From DATBIO01 sp036556965 (GTDB taxonomy: Bacteria; Acidobacteriota; Vicinamibacteria; Fen-336), in NCBI GenBank assembly GCA_036556965.1, contig DATBIO010000119.1, forward strand, positions 1 to 25,693: a DNA stretch of 25,693 nucleotides, given 5' to 3'. Each line of letters starts with the position of its first letter. Position 1 is the first letter of the stretch. The position numbers and the translations under genes are program-made. Below, one piece after another: positions 17,852 to 25,578 of this stretch. The notes beneath the pieces were generated by a model. The model saw only the letters and a list, made by a program, of their open reading frames with translations, was not told the DNA's origin and did no database searches.

Positions 17852-17989
17852 CAAGCGGCTTCCGGATGAAGGGGGCCGGAGCGAGGAGGCATTGCGTTTT
17901 CCGAGCGGAGGCTCACTTCAGGCGCCGAGCGAGGATTCACTCCGAGCGAGGCGCATTGCCGACGGGAGGGGCCGGAGCGAGGACGCATT
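17852..17989. repeat. repeat-filled gap between mutase subunit genes
   Basis: The gap carries two 29-bp direct repeats (17865-17893 and 17961-17989, four mismatches; shared core CCGGAGCGAGGA) and, between them, a hairpin at 17922-17954. That hairpin reads GCGCC, GA, GC, GA, GGA, loop TTCAC, TCC, GA, GC, GA, GGCGC, so it has two tandem G.A mismatch steps on the plus strand. The 14-mer CGGAGCGAGGACGC at 17973-17986 recurs exactly at 25558-25571. Confidence 0.85.
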
Positions 17990-19630
17990 TCAGAACACCG
18001 GCGGCTCTTCGTACTCGCCCCAGACCTCGCGCAGGGCGTCGCACATCTCGCCCAGGGTGGAGTACGCGCGCGCCGCCTCGAGGATGGGGTACATGATGTT
18101 GCCGTCGCCGCGCGCGGCCTGGCGCAGGTCGGCCAGGGCCTTCTGCACGTGCGCGTTGTCGCGCGTGCGCTTGAGCAGCTCCACGCGGGCGGCCTGCGCC
18201 TCCGCCACCGACTCGTCGATGTAGAGGATGGGCAGGGGCTTCTCGTCCATGACGTAGTCGTTGACGCCCACGATGACCTTTTCCTTCCGCTCCACCGCCT
18301 GCTGGAAGCGGTAGGCCGCCTCCTGGATCTCGCGCTGGGGGAAGCCGCGCTCCACCGCGGGCACCATGCCCCCCATGGCGTCGATCTTCCGGAAGTACTC
18401 CAGGGCCTCCGCCTCGATGTCGTTGGTCAGCTTCTCGACGAAGTACGAGCCGCCCAGGGGATCCGCGGTGTTCACCACTCCCGACTCGTGGGCGATGACC
18501 TGCTGCGTGCGCAGGGCGATGGTGACCGCCTCCTCCGTGGGCAGGGCCAGGGCCTCGTCCAGGGAGTTGGTGTGCAGCGACTGCGTGCCCCCGAGGACCC
18601 CGGCCAGGGCCTGCAGCGCCGTCCGCACCACGTTGTTGTAGGGCTGCTGGGCGGTGAGGCTCACCCCCGCCGTCTGGGTGTGGAAGCGCAGCATCCAGGA
18701 ACGTGGATTCCGGGCCCCGAAGCGGTCCTTCATCGTGCGCGCCCAGATCCGCCGCGCCGCCCGGAACTTGGCGATCTCCTCGAAGAAGTCGCTGTGGGAG
18801 TTGAAGAAGAAGCTCAGGCGGGGCGCGAAGGTGTCCACGTCCATGCCCGCGTCCACGCACCACTGCACGTACTCCACCCCGTCGCGCAGGGTGAAGGCCA
18901 GCTCCTGCGCCGCCGTGGCCCCCGCCTCGCGGATGTGGTACCCGGAGATGGAGATCGAGTTCCACTTCGGCATGTGGTCCGTGCAGTAGCGGATCATGTC
19001 CACGATCACGCGCATGCTCGGCCGCGGCGGGAAGATGTACTCCTTCTGGGCGATGAACTCCTTCAGGATGTCCGCCTGCACGGTGCCGCTGAGCGCTTCC
19101 TGCGCGACCCCCTGCTTCTCCCCGACCAGGATGTAGAAGGCGAGCATCATGGCCGCCGGCGAGTTGATGGTCATGGAGGTGGACACCTGGTCGAGGGGGA
19201 TGCCCTCGAAGAGCGTCTCCATGTCGGCCAGGGAGGTCACCGCCACCCCGCACTTCCCCACTTCGCCCAGGGACAGGGGATGGTCGGGGTCGCGCCCCAT
19301 GAGGGTGGGCAGGTCGAAGGCCACGGACAGCCCGTGCACGCCGTGGTTCAGCAGGTACTTGAAGCGGGAGTTGGTCTGCGCGGCGGAGCCGAACCCCGCG
19401 AACTGGCGCATGGTCCAGACCCGGCCCCGGTACATGGTCTGGTGGATCCCGCGCGTGTACGGGAACTCCCCGGGGTCGCCCAGGTCGCGGTCGTAGTCCA
19501 TGCCCGCGGTGTCCGCGGGCGTGTGCAGGGGGGCGATGGGCCGGCCGGAGATGGTGGTGAAGGGTACGGCGCGCGCGCGGCCCGCCGCGGAGGCGCGCTC
19601 TTCGACGACGACGGCGCTGTCTTTCTTCAT
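17990..19630 (-). CDS. coenzyme-B12 acyl-CoA mutase large subunit, isobutyryl-CoA mutase type (IcmA-like)
   Basis: The product has 546 residues and is the catalytic TIM-barrel subunit of the methylmalonyl-CoA mutase superfamily: MYRGRVWTMRQFAGFG (66-81), GLSVAFDLPTL, STSMTINSPA, PKWNSISISGYHIREAGA and NNVVRTALQAL. Substrate specificity can be read from two positions. MCM has Tyr89 and Arg207; isobutyryl-CoA mutase has Phe and Gln. Here they are F77 (RQFAG) and Q195 (IAQKE), with the same 118-residue spacing, and the catalytic histidine is H232 at the expected offset. The enzyme should therefore interconvert isobutyryl- and n-butyryl-CoA rather than succinyl- and methylmalonyl-CoA. Automatic pipelines would probably call it methylmalonyl-CoA mutase. 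The ATG at 19630 follows GGAAGG. The MeaB-type chaperone is not nearby. Position mapping is from memory of the family. Confidence 0.9.
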   Translation of the reverse strand: MKKDSAVVVEERASAAGRARAVPFTTISGRPIAPLHTPADTAGMDYDRDLGDPGEFPYTRGIHQTMYRGRVWTMRQFAGFGSAAQTNSRFKYLLNHGVHGLSVAFDLPTLMGRDPDHPLSLGEVGKCGVAVTSLADMETLFEGIPLDQVSTSMTINSPAAMMLAFYILVGEKQGVAQEALSGTVQADILKEFIAQKEYIFPPRPSMRVIVDMIRYCTDHMPKWNSISISGYHIREAGATAAQELAFTLRDGVEYVQWCVDAGMDVDTFAPRLSFFFNSHSDFFEEIAKFRAARRIWARTMKDRFGARNPRSWMLRFHTQTAGVSLTAQQPYNNVVRTALQALAGVLGGTQSLHTNSLDEALALPTEEAVTIALRTQQVIAHESGVVNTADPLGGSYFVEKLTNDIEAEALEYFRKIDAMGGMVPAVERGFPQREIQEAAYRFQQAVERKEKVIVGVNDYVMDEKPLPILYIDESVAEAQAARVELLKRTRDNAHVQKALADLRQAARGDGNIMYPILEAARAYSTLGEMCDALREVWGEYEEPPVF

Positions 19631-19675
19631 GGGACCTTCCCGGCGGGCCCGCCCGCGGGCGCCCCCCGCAGACAG

Positions 19676-19681
19676 ATCATA
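19676..19681 (-). promoter_or_regulatory. possible -10 element of the mutase genes
   Basis: TATGAT on the minus strand (5 of 6 consensus) lies 45 nt before the large-subunit ATG, in an AT-rich patch at the very end of the preceding glycosyltransferase gene. No good -35 is seen. A GC-rich palindromic stretch follows it before the start codon and could act as an attenuator or weak terminator. Confidence 0.3.
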
Positions 19682-19682
19682 T

Positions 19683-20735
19683 CTAAACGATCACCAGCCG
19701 CTCCACCGCGCGGGCCCACGTGTGGGGACGGGCGGCCTCCCGGGCGGCCTGGCCCAGGCGCTCGGCCAGGCCCGGGTCGGCGGCCAGGCGGTCGAGCTGG
19801 GCGGCCATGGCCTCCGGCGTGGGCGGGGCCACCAGCCCGTTGCCGCCGTGCGCGACCAGCTCCGCGGGGCCGCCGCTGTCCGGGGCCGTGAGCACCGCCT
19901 TGCCCGAGCGGAAGGCCTCCAGGGTCACGAAGCCGTAGTCCTCGTTCCAGGGGGCGAAGTACACGGCGCGGCAGCGGGCGTAGTGGTCGAGCAGCGCCTC
20001 GTCCCCGATCGGCCCCAGCAGCTCCACGCGGTCGCGAAGGCCCAGGGCCGCGATGCGCTCGGCCAGGGCCGCGGCCTCCTCCCCCTCCCCCGCGATCTTG
20101 ATGCGAAGCCCGCGCTCCCGCATGAGGGCCGCCGCCTCCACCAGGAGGCCCAGCCGCTTGAGCGGGTGGAGGCGCGAGACGGCGAAGAGGTAGTCGCCGT
20201 AGCCGTCCGTGCGATAGGGGCGCTCCGGCGGAGGCGGGTAGAGCAGCTCGCTGTCCATGCCGCCGAACCTCCGCAGCCGCTCCTGGATGGTGCGCGACTG
20301 CGCCACCAGCCGCCGCACGTTGCGCGTGAGCAGCCGCCGGTCCACGGCGTGCACCAGGCGGCGCCGCACCGCCTCCTTCAGCCTGCCGCGCCGGCCCAGG
20401 CCGCGCGTGAAGCGCTCCCAGAGGTCGTAGTACTCGCGCATCCGGTGGTTCAGCCAGCAGACCTGCCGCGGGTGGCGCACGGCGTAGGACGGGAAGCGGA
20501 AGGTGATGACCTGGTCCACGGGGAAGCCGTCCGCGGTGAGGCCGACGTCGGTGAGCCAGGTGGCCAGGTAGGCGGAGGCCTGGCGCCCGAAGCGGTTCTG
20601 GGGCGTGACCAGCACCTCGGAGGCGTATCCCGCGCGGCGCAGGGCCGCGCTCGTCTCCTCGGCGATGGTCAGGTGGCCGCCGCGCACGAAGAGCGCGCCC
20701 GAGGTGACGACCAGGATGCGTCGCGTCTCGCTCAA
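19683..20735 (-). CDS. GT4-family glycosyltransferase
   Basis: The product has 350 residues and a GT-B fold. The N-terminal domain begins RRILVVTSGALFVRGGHLTI (5-24). The donor-binding domain shows LFAVSRLHPLKRLGLLVEAA, IKIAGEGEE, LGPIGDEALLDHYARCRAVY and the E-x7-E motif in NEDYGFVTLEAF, followed by PDSGGPAELV. Such enzymes transfer sugars from nucleotide-sugar donors during polysaccharide or glycolipid assembly; donor and acceptor cannot be read here. I use the TTG at 20735 because it overlaps the acyltransferase stop as TTGA and no ATG is near. With the acyltransferase it forms the leftward arm of the polysaccharide locus. Confidence 0.9.
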   Translation of the reverse strand: MSETRRILVVTSGALFVRGGHLTIAEETSAALRRAGYASEVLVTPQNRFGRQASAYLATWLTDVGLTADGFPVDQVITFRFPSYAVRHPRQVCWLNHRMREYYDLWERFTRGLGRRGRLKEAVRRRLVHAVDRRLLTRNVRRLVAQSRTIQERLRRFGGMDSELLYPPPPERPYRTDGYGDYLFAVSRLHPLKRLGLLVEAAALMRERGLRIKIAGEGEEAAALAERIAALGLRDRVELLGPIGDEALLDHYARCRAVYFAPWNEDYGFVTLEAFRSGKAVLTAPDSGGPAELVAHGGNGLVAPPTPEAMAAQLDRLAADPGLAERLGQAAREAARPHTWARAVERLVIV

Positions 20736-21490
20736 GCGGTGGCGCTGGCCGTTTCGTCCCGGCGGCGGACCACGCGCGCGGGGATGCCCGCGGCCACCAC
20801 GCCGTCGGGCAGGTCGGAGGTCACCACCGCCCCCGCCCCCACCACCACGCCGCTGCCGATGCGCACCCCGTCCAGCACCTTGGCCCCCGCGCCCAGCCAG
20901 ACGTTGCGCCCCAACGTGATGCCGCGGGAGACCCGCTCCTGCTCGATCACCGGCGTGTCCGCGTCGTCGTAGCGGTGGCCTCCGCCCACCAGGTAGGTGT
21001 AGGCGGCGAAGAGGCCGTAGTCGCCGACCTCCACGCGGGAGGCGGAGAAGACCTCGGAGTGGAAGCCGATGTTCACGCCGCGGCCGAGGACGATGTCGCC
21101 GTCCTTGCACGACAGGATGGTGCCGCGCCCCAGGAAGGCGTCGTCCCCCACGGTGATGCCCGCGTTGCCGCTGCCCTTGGCGTCGAGGACCACCAGGTCG
21201 TCCACCACCACGTTGTCGCCGAGGCGGACCTTGGCCGGGTGGCGCAGCACCACGCCCTGGCCGAAGGTGACTCCCCGCCCGCAGGCCCCCAGGAGGAGGG
21301 GATAGAGGGCGCGGCGGAGGAGGAGGCCGAGCGCGCCCGGGACCCAGGAGGCGAGCGTCACCACCACCTCGAAGAGGAGGAGGCGGCCGAGGCTCCGGCT
21401 CCCGACCACGAGGTCCTGGTACTTGGCCAGGGAGGACCGCGAGTCGCGCAGCGATTCCACGCCCGTGCCGCCTCGCGTCGCGTTGACCAT
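20732..21490 (-). CDS. left-handed beta-helix (hexapeptide) O-acetyltransferase
   Basis: The product has 252 residues. The first ~65 contain two hydrophobic stretches (RLLLFEVVVTLASWVPGALGLLLRRALYP region), which likely anchor it to the membrane. From there on come hexapeptide repeats of the left-handed beta helix (VRLGDNVVVDDLVVLDAKG, ITVGDDAFLGRGTILSCKDG, IVLGRGVNIGFHSEVF). The loop GGGHRYDDADTPV probably carries the catalytic histidine. The C-terminal repeats end ITLGRNVWLGAGAKVLDGVR and VAAGIPARVV, typical of sugar O-acetyltransferases using acetyl-CoA. The ATG at 21490 gives the family's usual start. It is divergent from the flippase-like gene with only 76 bp between. Confidence 0.9.
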   Translation of the reverse strand: MVNATRGGTGVESLRDSRSSLAKYQDLVVGSRSLGRLLLFEVVVTLASWVPGALGLLLRRALYPLLLGACGRGVTFGQGVVLRHPAKVRLGDNVVVDDLVVLDAKGSGNAGITVGDDAFLGRGTILSCKDGDIVLGRGVNIGFHSEVFSASRVEVGDYGLFAAYTYLVGGGHRYDDADTPVIEQERVSRGITLGRNVWLGAGAKVLDGVRIGSGVVVGAGAVVTSDLPDGVVAAGIPARVVRRRDETASATA

Positions 21491-21566
21491 TCCGCGGAAC
21501 GTACTGTAGCATGACGACTTCGCCGGACCGCCTGCCCTCCCACGTGATGACATCGTCCACCCGCGC
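21491..21566. promoter_or_regulatory. divergent intergenic region of the polysaccharide locus
   Basis: This 76-bp gap must hold the start signals for both arms of the locus. On the minus strand TACAGT about 14 nt before the acyltransferase ATG is a weak -10 candidate. No clear -35 is seen on either strand. On the plus strand a 7-codon frame (MTSSTRA) at 21547-21570 ends in a TGA overlapping the GTG of the next gene. Confidence 0.4.
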
Positions 21567-21570
21567 GTGA
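21547..21570 (+). other. possible 7-codon leader ORF coupled to the flippase-like gene
   Basis: ATG at 21547 encodes MTSSTRA and stops with the TGA at 21568-21570, which shares bases with the GTG start at 21567 (GTGA). The same 4-nt overlap is used between many genes in this window, and the downstream gene has no ribosome binding site of its own. It may aid translation by coupling, or be chance. Confidence 0.25.
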
Positions 21571-22550
21571 AGCGACACCTGGCCACCGTGGCCAAGGTGG
21601 CGGTCAGCCTCGGCCTGCTGGGGTACCTCTTCTCCACCACGGACCTGGGCGCGCTCGCCCGGCGCATGGGCCAGGGGGAGCCGGGCCCGCTCCTGGCCGC
21701 CGTCCTCCTGCACACCGGCGTGGTGCTGCTCTGCCTGGTGCGCTGGCGGCTGCTCCTCCAGGCCCTGGGGCACCACGCGCCGGTCAAGCTCCTGGGCTCG
21801 TCGTACCTGGTCGCGCTCTTCTTCAACAACTTCCTGCCCAGCAACATCGGGGGCGACGTCATCCGCGTGCGCGACACCAAGCCCACCGCCGGATCGCACA
21901 CGGCGGCCCTCGCCGTCGTGGTCATCGACCGGATCCTCGGGCTGGCCGCGCTCTACGTGCTGGCCGTGGCCGCCTTCCTCCTGGGACCGCCCGAGGTCCA
22001 GCGGCTGGTGGGGGCGCGGCCCGCGCTCGTCGCCCTCGGGATCGCCTTCGCGGGCCTGTCCTGGGTGTTCTTCCGCCCGGGCCTCGGACGGCGGCTGATG
22101 GCGGCCTCCCGGCTGGACTCGCTCCCCTGGGTGCGACAGCGCTTCGAGACCGTGCAGGCGGCGGTCAACGTCTACCGCGCGCGCCGGGGGGCGGTGGTGG
22201 CGGCGGTGGCCCTCAGCCTCGTCCTGCAGTCCCTGGTCGTGCTCTTCCACTACAACGTGGCCCGGGCCTTGCGCATCCCCCTGTCCCTGGCCGCCGTGTT
22301 CCTCGTGGTGCCCCTGTGCACCCTGGTCCAGACCGTGCCCGTCTCCTTCAACGGCTGGGGCGTCCGCGAGAGCGTGTTCATCCTCTACTTCGGCCAGCTC
22401 GGGCTGGACCGCGACGCGGCCCTGGCCTTCAGCATCGTGGGCGCCGGCCTCGTCACCCTGCTGTCCCTCGCAGGGGCGGTGGTGTGGCTCGCCCGCGGCC
22501 GTCCCACTCCCGCGGAGTCGGCGGAGGAGCTCGCGGTGGCCCCGCGCTGA
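21567..22550 (+). CDS. UPF0104/AglD-like integral membrane protein (lysylphosphatidylglycerol synthase TM family)
   Basis: The product has 327 residues with about eight membrane helices. The family signature is clear: YLVALFFNNFLPSNIGGDVI (residues 82-101) and, later, PVSFNGWGVRESVFILYFGQ. Relatives include the flippase-like domain of MprF, which moves aminoacylated lipids, and AglD, used in archaeal glycan synthesis. In bacterial polysaccharide clusters the family is usually thought to move or handle lipid-linked sugars, but the substrate is unknown. No synthetase domain is attached. The start is a GTG at 21567, the only usable start after an in-frame stop at 21507. Its TGA overlaps the next gene's ATG by one base. 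Confidence 0.9.
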   Translation: MKRHLATVAKVAVSLGLLGYLFSTTDLGALARRMGQGEPGPLLAAVLLHTGVVLLCLVRWRLLLQALGHHAPVKLLGSSYLVALFFNNFLPSNIGGDVIRVRDTKPTAGSHTAALAVVVIDRILGLAALYVLAVAAFLLGPPEVQRLVGARPALVALGIAFAGLSWVFFRPGLGRRLMAASRLDSLPWVRQRFETVQAAVNVYRARRGAVVAAVALSLVLQSLVVLFHYNVARALRIPLSLAAVFLVVPLCTLVQTVPVSFNGWGVRESVFILYFGQLGLDRDAALAFSIVGAGLVTLLSLAGAVVWLARGRPTPAESAEELAVAPR

Positions 22551-23689
22551 TGGCCGTCTCCGTCCTCCACGTCTGCGACAAGTTCGGCGTGCGCGGCTCG
22601 AGCATCCACGGCGTCTCCCGCCTCTTCTCCTGGTGGTTCCCCCGCTACGACCGCGCCCGCTTCCGCGTGGGGCTGGTGGGCCTCAAGGCTCCCGAGGAGG
22701 CGTCCCGGCTCCTGGCCGCCGAGGGCATCCACGTGGAGCACCTGGGCCGCGGACGCTTCGACCCGCGGCTGCTCACGGACCTGGTCCGCGTGGCGCGCCG
22801 CCGCGAGGCCCGCGTGCTGCACGTCCACGGGTACGCCGCCGCCGACTTCGGCCGGCTGGCCGCGCGGCGGGCGGGGGCCGCCCTCGTGCTCCACGAGCAC
22901 TTCGCCGACCCGGCGCTCCCCCGGTACCAGGCGTGGGCCGACCGCCTGCTCGCCCCCCTCACCGACCGCGCCATCGCGGTGAGCGCCTCCACGCGCGACT
23001 TCCTGGTGCGGCAGCGCCACGTGCCCGCCGACCGCGTGCGCCTGATCTGGAACGGCGCGCCGCTGCGCGAGTTCGCGTCGCCCACCGCCGGCGCCCGCGC
23101 GCGCGTGCGCGCGGAGACCGGCCTGCCCGAGGAGGCGCTGGTGGTGGGGACCATCGGGCGGCTGAGCGAGCAGAAGGGCCACCGCACGCTGCTCGACGCC
23201 GCCGCGCGCGTCCTCGCCGCCCTTCCCGCCGCGCGCTTCCTGGTGGTGGGCGACGGCGACCTGGAGGGCGCGCTGCGGGAGCAGGCGGCCCGGCTGGGCA
23301 TCGCGGGGGCGGTGGTGTTCGCCGGGCACCGCCGGGACGTGCCGGACGTCCTCAGCGCCCTGGACGTCTTCTGCATCGCCTCGAACTACGAGGGCACGCC
23401 CCTGAGCCTCTTCGAGGCCATGGCCGCGGGCCAGGCCATCGTCTCCACCGCCGTGGACGGCTGCCGCGAGGTGCTCACGGACGGCGTGGACGGGCTGCTG
23501 GCGGCCCCGCGCGACGCCCCTGGCCTGGCCGAGGCCCTGGTGCGCGTGCTGCGGGACGCGGACCTGCGCGCGCGCCTCGCCGCGGCCGCGCGCCTCGCCT
23601 CCGCCCGCTACGACATCGAGACCTGCGTCCGCCAGATGGAGGCCCTCTACGACGAGGTGCTCGCGGAGCGGAAGGCCCGTGTCGCCTAG
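22550..23689 (+). CDS. GT4-family glycosyltransferase
   Basis: The product has 379 residues and is a GT-B glycosyltransferase. The acceptor domain starts VSVLHVCDKFGVRGSSIHGV (3-22). The donor domain shows VVGTIGRLSEQKGHRTLLDA, FLVVGDGDLEGALREQA, VVFAGHRRDVPDVLSALDVF and the E-x7-E motif in SNYEGTPLSLFEAMAAGQ, then TAVDGCREVL. It is distinct from the glycosyltransferase of the leftward arm (different N-terminal motif). The ATG at 22550 overlaps the preceding TGA as TGATG; the deacetylase GTG overlaps its end by 11 nt. All this indicates a single translationally coupled operon. Confidence 0.93.
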   Translation: MAVSVLHVCDKFGVRGSSIHGVSRLFSWWFPRYDRARFRVGLVGLKAPEEASRLLAAEGIHVEHLGRGRFDPRLLTDLVRVARRREARVLHVHGYAAADFGRLAARRAGAALVLHEHFADPALPRYQAWADRLLAPLTDRAIAVSASTRDFLVRQRHVPADRVRLIWNGAPLREFASPTAGARARVRAETGLPEEALVVGTIGRLSEQKGHRTLLDAAARVLAALPAARFLVVGDGDLEGALREQAARLGIAGAVVFAGHRRDVPDVLSALDVFCIASNYEGTPLSLFEAMAAGQAIVSTAVDGCREVLTDGVDGLLAAPRDAPGLAEALVRVLRDADLRARLAAAARLASARYDIETCVRQMEALYDEVLAERKARVA

Positions 23690-24854
23690 CCTCGGGGAGG
23701 CCCTGGAGGTCGGGCGCGACCTGCTCCTCGGGCGCTACCCCCCGTTCGTGACGGGCGGGTCCCTCCCCCGCGGCCACGTGCCCGTCTTCGTCTTCCACAG
23801 CGTGGAGCCGGACGGCTTCGGCCGGCGGCTCTCCTACCTGGCGGAGAACGGCTACGCCACCCTGGGCGCGGACGAGCTGCTGGCCGTCCTGCGCGGCGAG
23901 GCCACGGCGCCGGACCGCGCGGTGGTCCTCACCTTCGACGACGGGCGCGGGAGCCTGTGGAGCGTGGCCGCCCCGCTGCTCAGGCGTCATGGCATGAGGG
24001 GAGTCGTCTTCCTCGTGCCCGGGCGCGTGCCCTCGCGGACCGGACCGCCGGCTCCCACCTGGAGCGACGTCGAGGCGGGCCGCGTCCCCGCCGATGCCGT
24101 GCTCCTGCGCGAGCAGCGGGGAGCGGCCTTCCTGTCCTGGGAGGAGATCGAGGCCCTGGCCCGGGACGGCGTCTTCGAGTTCCAGAGCCACACCCTGCTC
24201 CATTCCCGCGTCCACGTGGCGCCCGAGGTCGTCGACTTCGTCAGCCCCGCCGTGCAGGAGGGTTACGCCGCCATGGACGTCCCCCTCGTCGCCAGCGAAG
24301 GGCGCGACCTGCTCGCGCCCGAGGTCCCCCTGGGCACGCCGCTGCTGCGCTCGCTCCCCCGGACCTCGGAAGCGGTCCGCTTCCTGGAGGAGCCCGGGCT
24401 GCGCGCGGAGCCCGTCCGGGTGGCGGAGGAGGAGGGAGGCGCGCGCTTCTTCGAGCGGCCGGACTGGCGCGGCCGGCTCCGGGCGACGCTCCGGGGTCGG
24501 GCGGTGGCCGGGCGCACCGAGTCGCCGGCCGAGCGGGAGGAGGCGCTCCGGGGCGAGCTCGCGGGGGCGCGCTCCCTCCTCGAGCAACGGCTCGGCCGGC
24601 GCGTGCTGCACCTGTGCTACCCGTGGCACGCGGCGGGAGAGACGGCGAGGCGGCTGGCCCGCGAGGCCGGCTACCTCACCGCGTTCTGCGGCAAGGTGCC
24701 GGGCGTGCCCCTGACCACGCCCGGCGGCGACCCCGAGCGCATCGCCCGCGTGGGCGAGGACTGGCTCGAGCTGCTCCCGGGCCGCGGGCGGCACCGCCTG
24801 CGCGACGTGCTGGGGCGGAAGATCGCGCGCGCCCGGCGCCGCGTCGCGCGGTAG
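23679..24854 (+). CDS. NodB/CE4-type polysaccharide deacetylase with a large insertion
   Basis: The product has 391 residues. The NodB homology region begins PVFVFHSVEP (35-44) with the catalytic motif TFDDG (85-89, D87 as likely base, D88 as metal ligand) and HTLLH (171-175), equivalent to HSWSH of PgdA, so the metal site looks complete. Between that motif and a C-terminal LCYPWHAAG segment lie about 150 residues (180-330) that do not resemble the fold, with charged helices. The C-terminus is very basic (RRHRL, RARRRVAR). Such enzymes remove N-acetyl groups from polysaccharides or lipid-linked sugars. No signal peptide is visible, suggesting a cytoplasmic or membrane-surface intermediate as substrate. 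The GTG at 23679 overlaps the glycosyltransferase gene. Confidence 0.88.
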   Translation: MSPSLGEALEVGRDLLLGRYPPFVTGGSLPRGHVPVFVFHSVEPDGFGRRLSYLAENGYATLGADELLAVLRGEATAPDRAVVLTFDDGRGSLWSVAAPLLRRHGMRGVVFLVPGRVPSRTGPPAPTWSDVEAGRVPADAVLLREQRGAAFLSWEEIEALARDGVFEFQSHTLLHSRVHVAPEVVDFVSPAVQEGYAAMDVPLVASEGRDLLAPEVPLGTPLLRSLPRTSEAVRFLEEPGLRAEPVRVAEEEGGARFFERPDWRGRLRATLRGRAVAGRTESPAEREEALRGELAGARSLLEQRLGRRVLHLCYPWHAAGETARRLAREAGYLTAFCGKVPGVPLTTPGGDPERIARVGEDWLELLPGRGRHRLRDVLGRKIARARRRVAR

Positions 24855-24868
24855 TACGATTCCCCCTC

Positions 24869-25468
24869 ATGGAGACCGCGCTGCGAGCGGACGGCGCCGC
24901 CACCACGGTGCTCGTGCCCGTGCTGCCGCTGGGCGAGGTGTGTCTCTTCCCGGAGTCGTCCGTCTCCGTGATCGTGAGCGGCGAGCGGGCGCTGCGCTCG
25001 CTGGAGATGGCGGGGCGTGCCGGCGGGCGCGTCCTCGCCGTGGCGCGGCGCGAGGCCGAGGAGCTCCAGGCGGTGGGGACCGTGGCCCAGGTGACGGAGG
25101 AGCTCACGCTGGGGGACGGGAGCCACCGCGTCGAGCTGGACGGCCTCCAGCGCGCGCGCACCGTGACCCTGGTGGCGGGCGAGGTGCTGGTGGCCGAGGC
25201 CGAGCTGCTGGACGACGGCGACGCCGGCGACGACTGGGGGGCGGCGGTGGAGGCCCTGGCCCGCTATCTCCACGCGCACGCGGAGCTGCGGTCCTTCCTG
25301 GACGGCCAGCGCCGCTCCGCGCAGCCCATGTCGTGGGTCAACCTGGCCTGCCAGCACCTGCCCATCACCGCCTCCGCACGCCAGAAGCTCCTGGAGTCCT
25401 CCGCCCCGGAGCGGTGCCTGAAGATCAGCCGGGGACTGGAGGCGCTGCTGCGCAAGGAGCTCGGGTGA
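24869..25468 (+). CDS. stand-alone LON substrate-binding domain protein
   Basis: The product has 199 residues made of one LON N-terminal (substrate-binding) domain: VPVLPLGEVCLFPESSVSVI (16-35), a region rich in small beta-strand patterns, then a helical part ending in WVNLACQHLPITASARQKLL. The ATPase and protease domains of Lon are absent, so it cannot degrade proteins alone. Similar orphan LON-domain proteins occur widely in Proteobacteria and relatives; their function is not established. The ATG at 24869 is 14 nt after the deacetylase stop, so it may share the transcript, though a role in polysaccharide synthesis is unproven. Its last 15 codons are repeated downstream at 25579. Confidence 0.88.
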   Translation: METALRADGAATTVLVPVLPLGEVCLFPESSVSVIVSGERALRSLEMAGRAGGRVLAVARREAEELQAVGTVAQVTEELTLGDGSHRVELDGLQRARTVTLVAGEVLVAEAELLDDGDAGDDWGAAVEALARYLHAHAELRSFLDGQRRSAQPMSWVNLACQHLPITASARQKLLESSAPERCLKISRGLEALLRKELG

Positions 25469-25535
25469 AACGGCCGACGGCATTCCGTAGCGGAGCGTCT
25501 CCTCGGCTCGCGGGAGCGGGATGCACTCCCGCTCC
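25421..25535. repeat. tandem repeat unit 1, spanning the LON gene end
   Basis: This 115-bp unit covers codons 185-199 and the stop of the LON-domain gene plus 67 bp of downstream sequence. It recurs at 25579-25693 (158-bp offset) with two mismatches, at 25452 and 25517, and both copies may continue beyond the window edge. Confidence 0.95.
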
Positions 25536-25539
25536 CGCG
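25509..25539 (+). repeat. 13-bp perfect hairpin with GGATGCACTCC core
   Basis: The stem CGCGGGAGCGGGA / TCCCGCTCCCGCG (25509-25521 and 25527-25539) is fully paired around the loop TGCAC. It lies 40 nt after the LON stop codon and could form a strong RNA hairpin, but no T-run follows, so it is not a typical terminator. It is the perfectly paired member of the repeat family; the second copy has a C-to-G change in its left arm. Confidence 0.7.
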
Positions 25540-25578
25540 GCATGACGATGCCACGCGCGGAGCGAGGACGCCGATTCG

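Noticed and set aside
17450..19630. 2-hydroxyisobutyryl-CoA or ethylmalonyl-CoA mutase
   Set aside because: The key positions read Phe and Gln; the hydroxyisobutyryl enzyme is expected to have Ile at the first position.
25509..25539. Intrinsic terminator of the LON-domain gene
   Set aside because: The stem is strong but no T-run follows, and related hairpins occur upstream of and between genes, so it fits the repeat family better.
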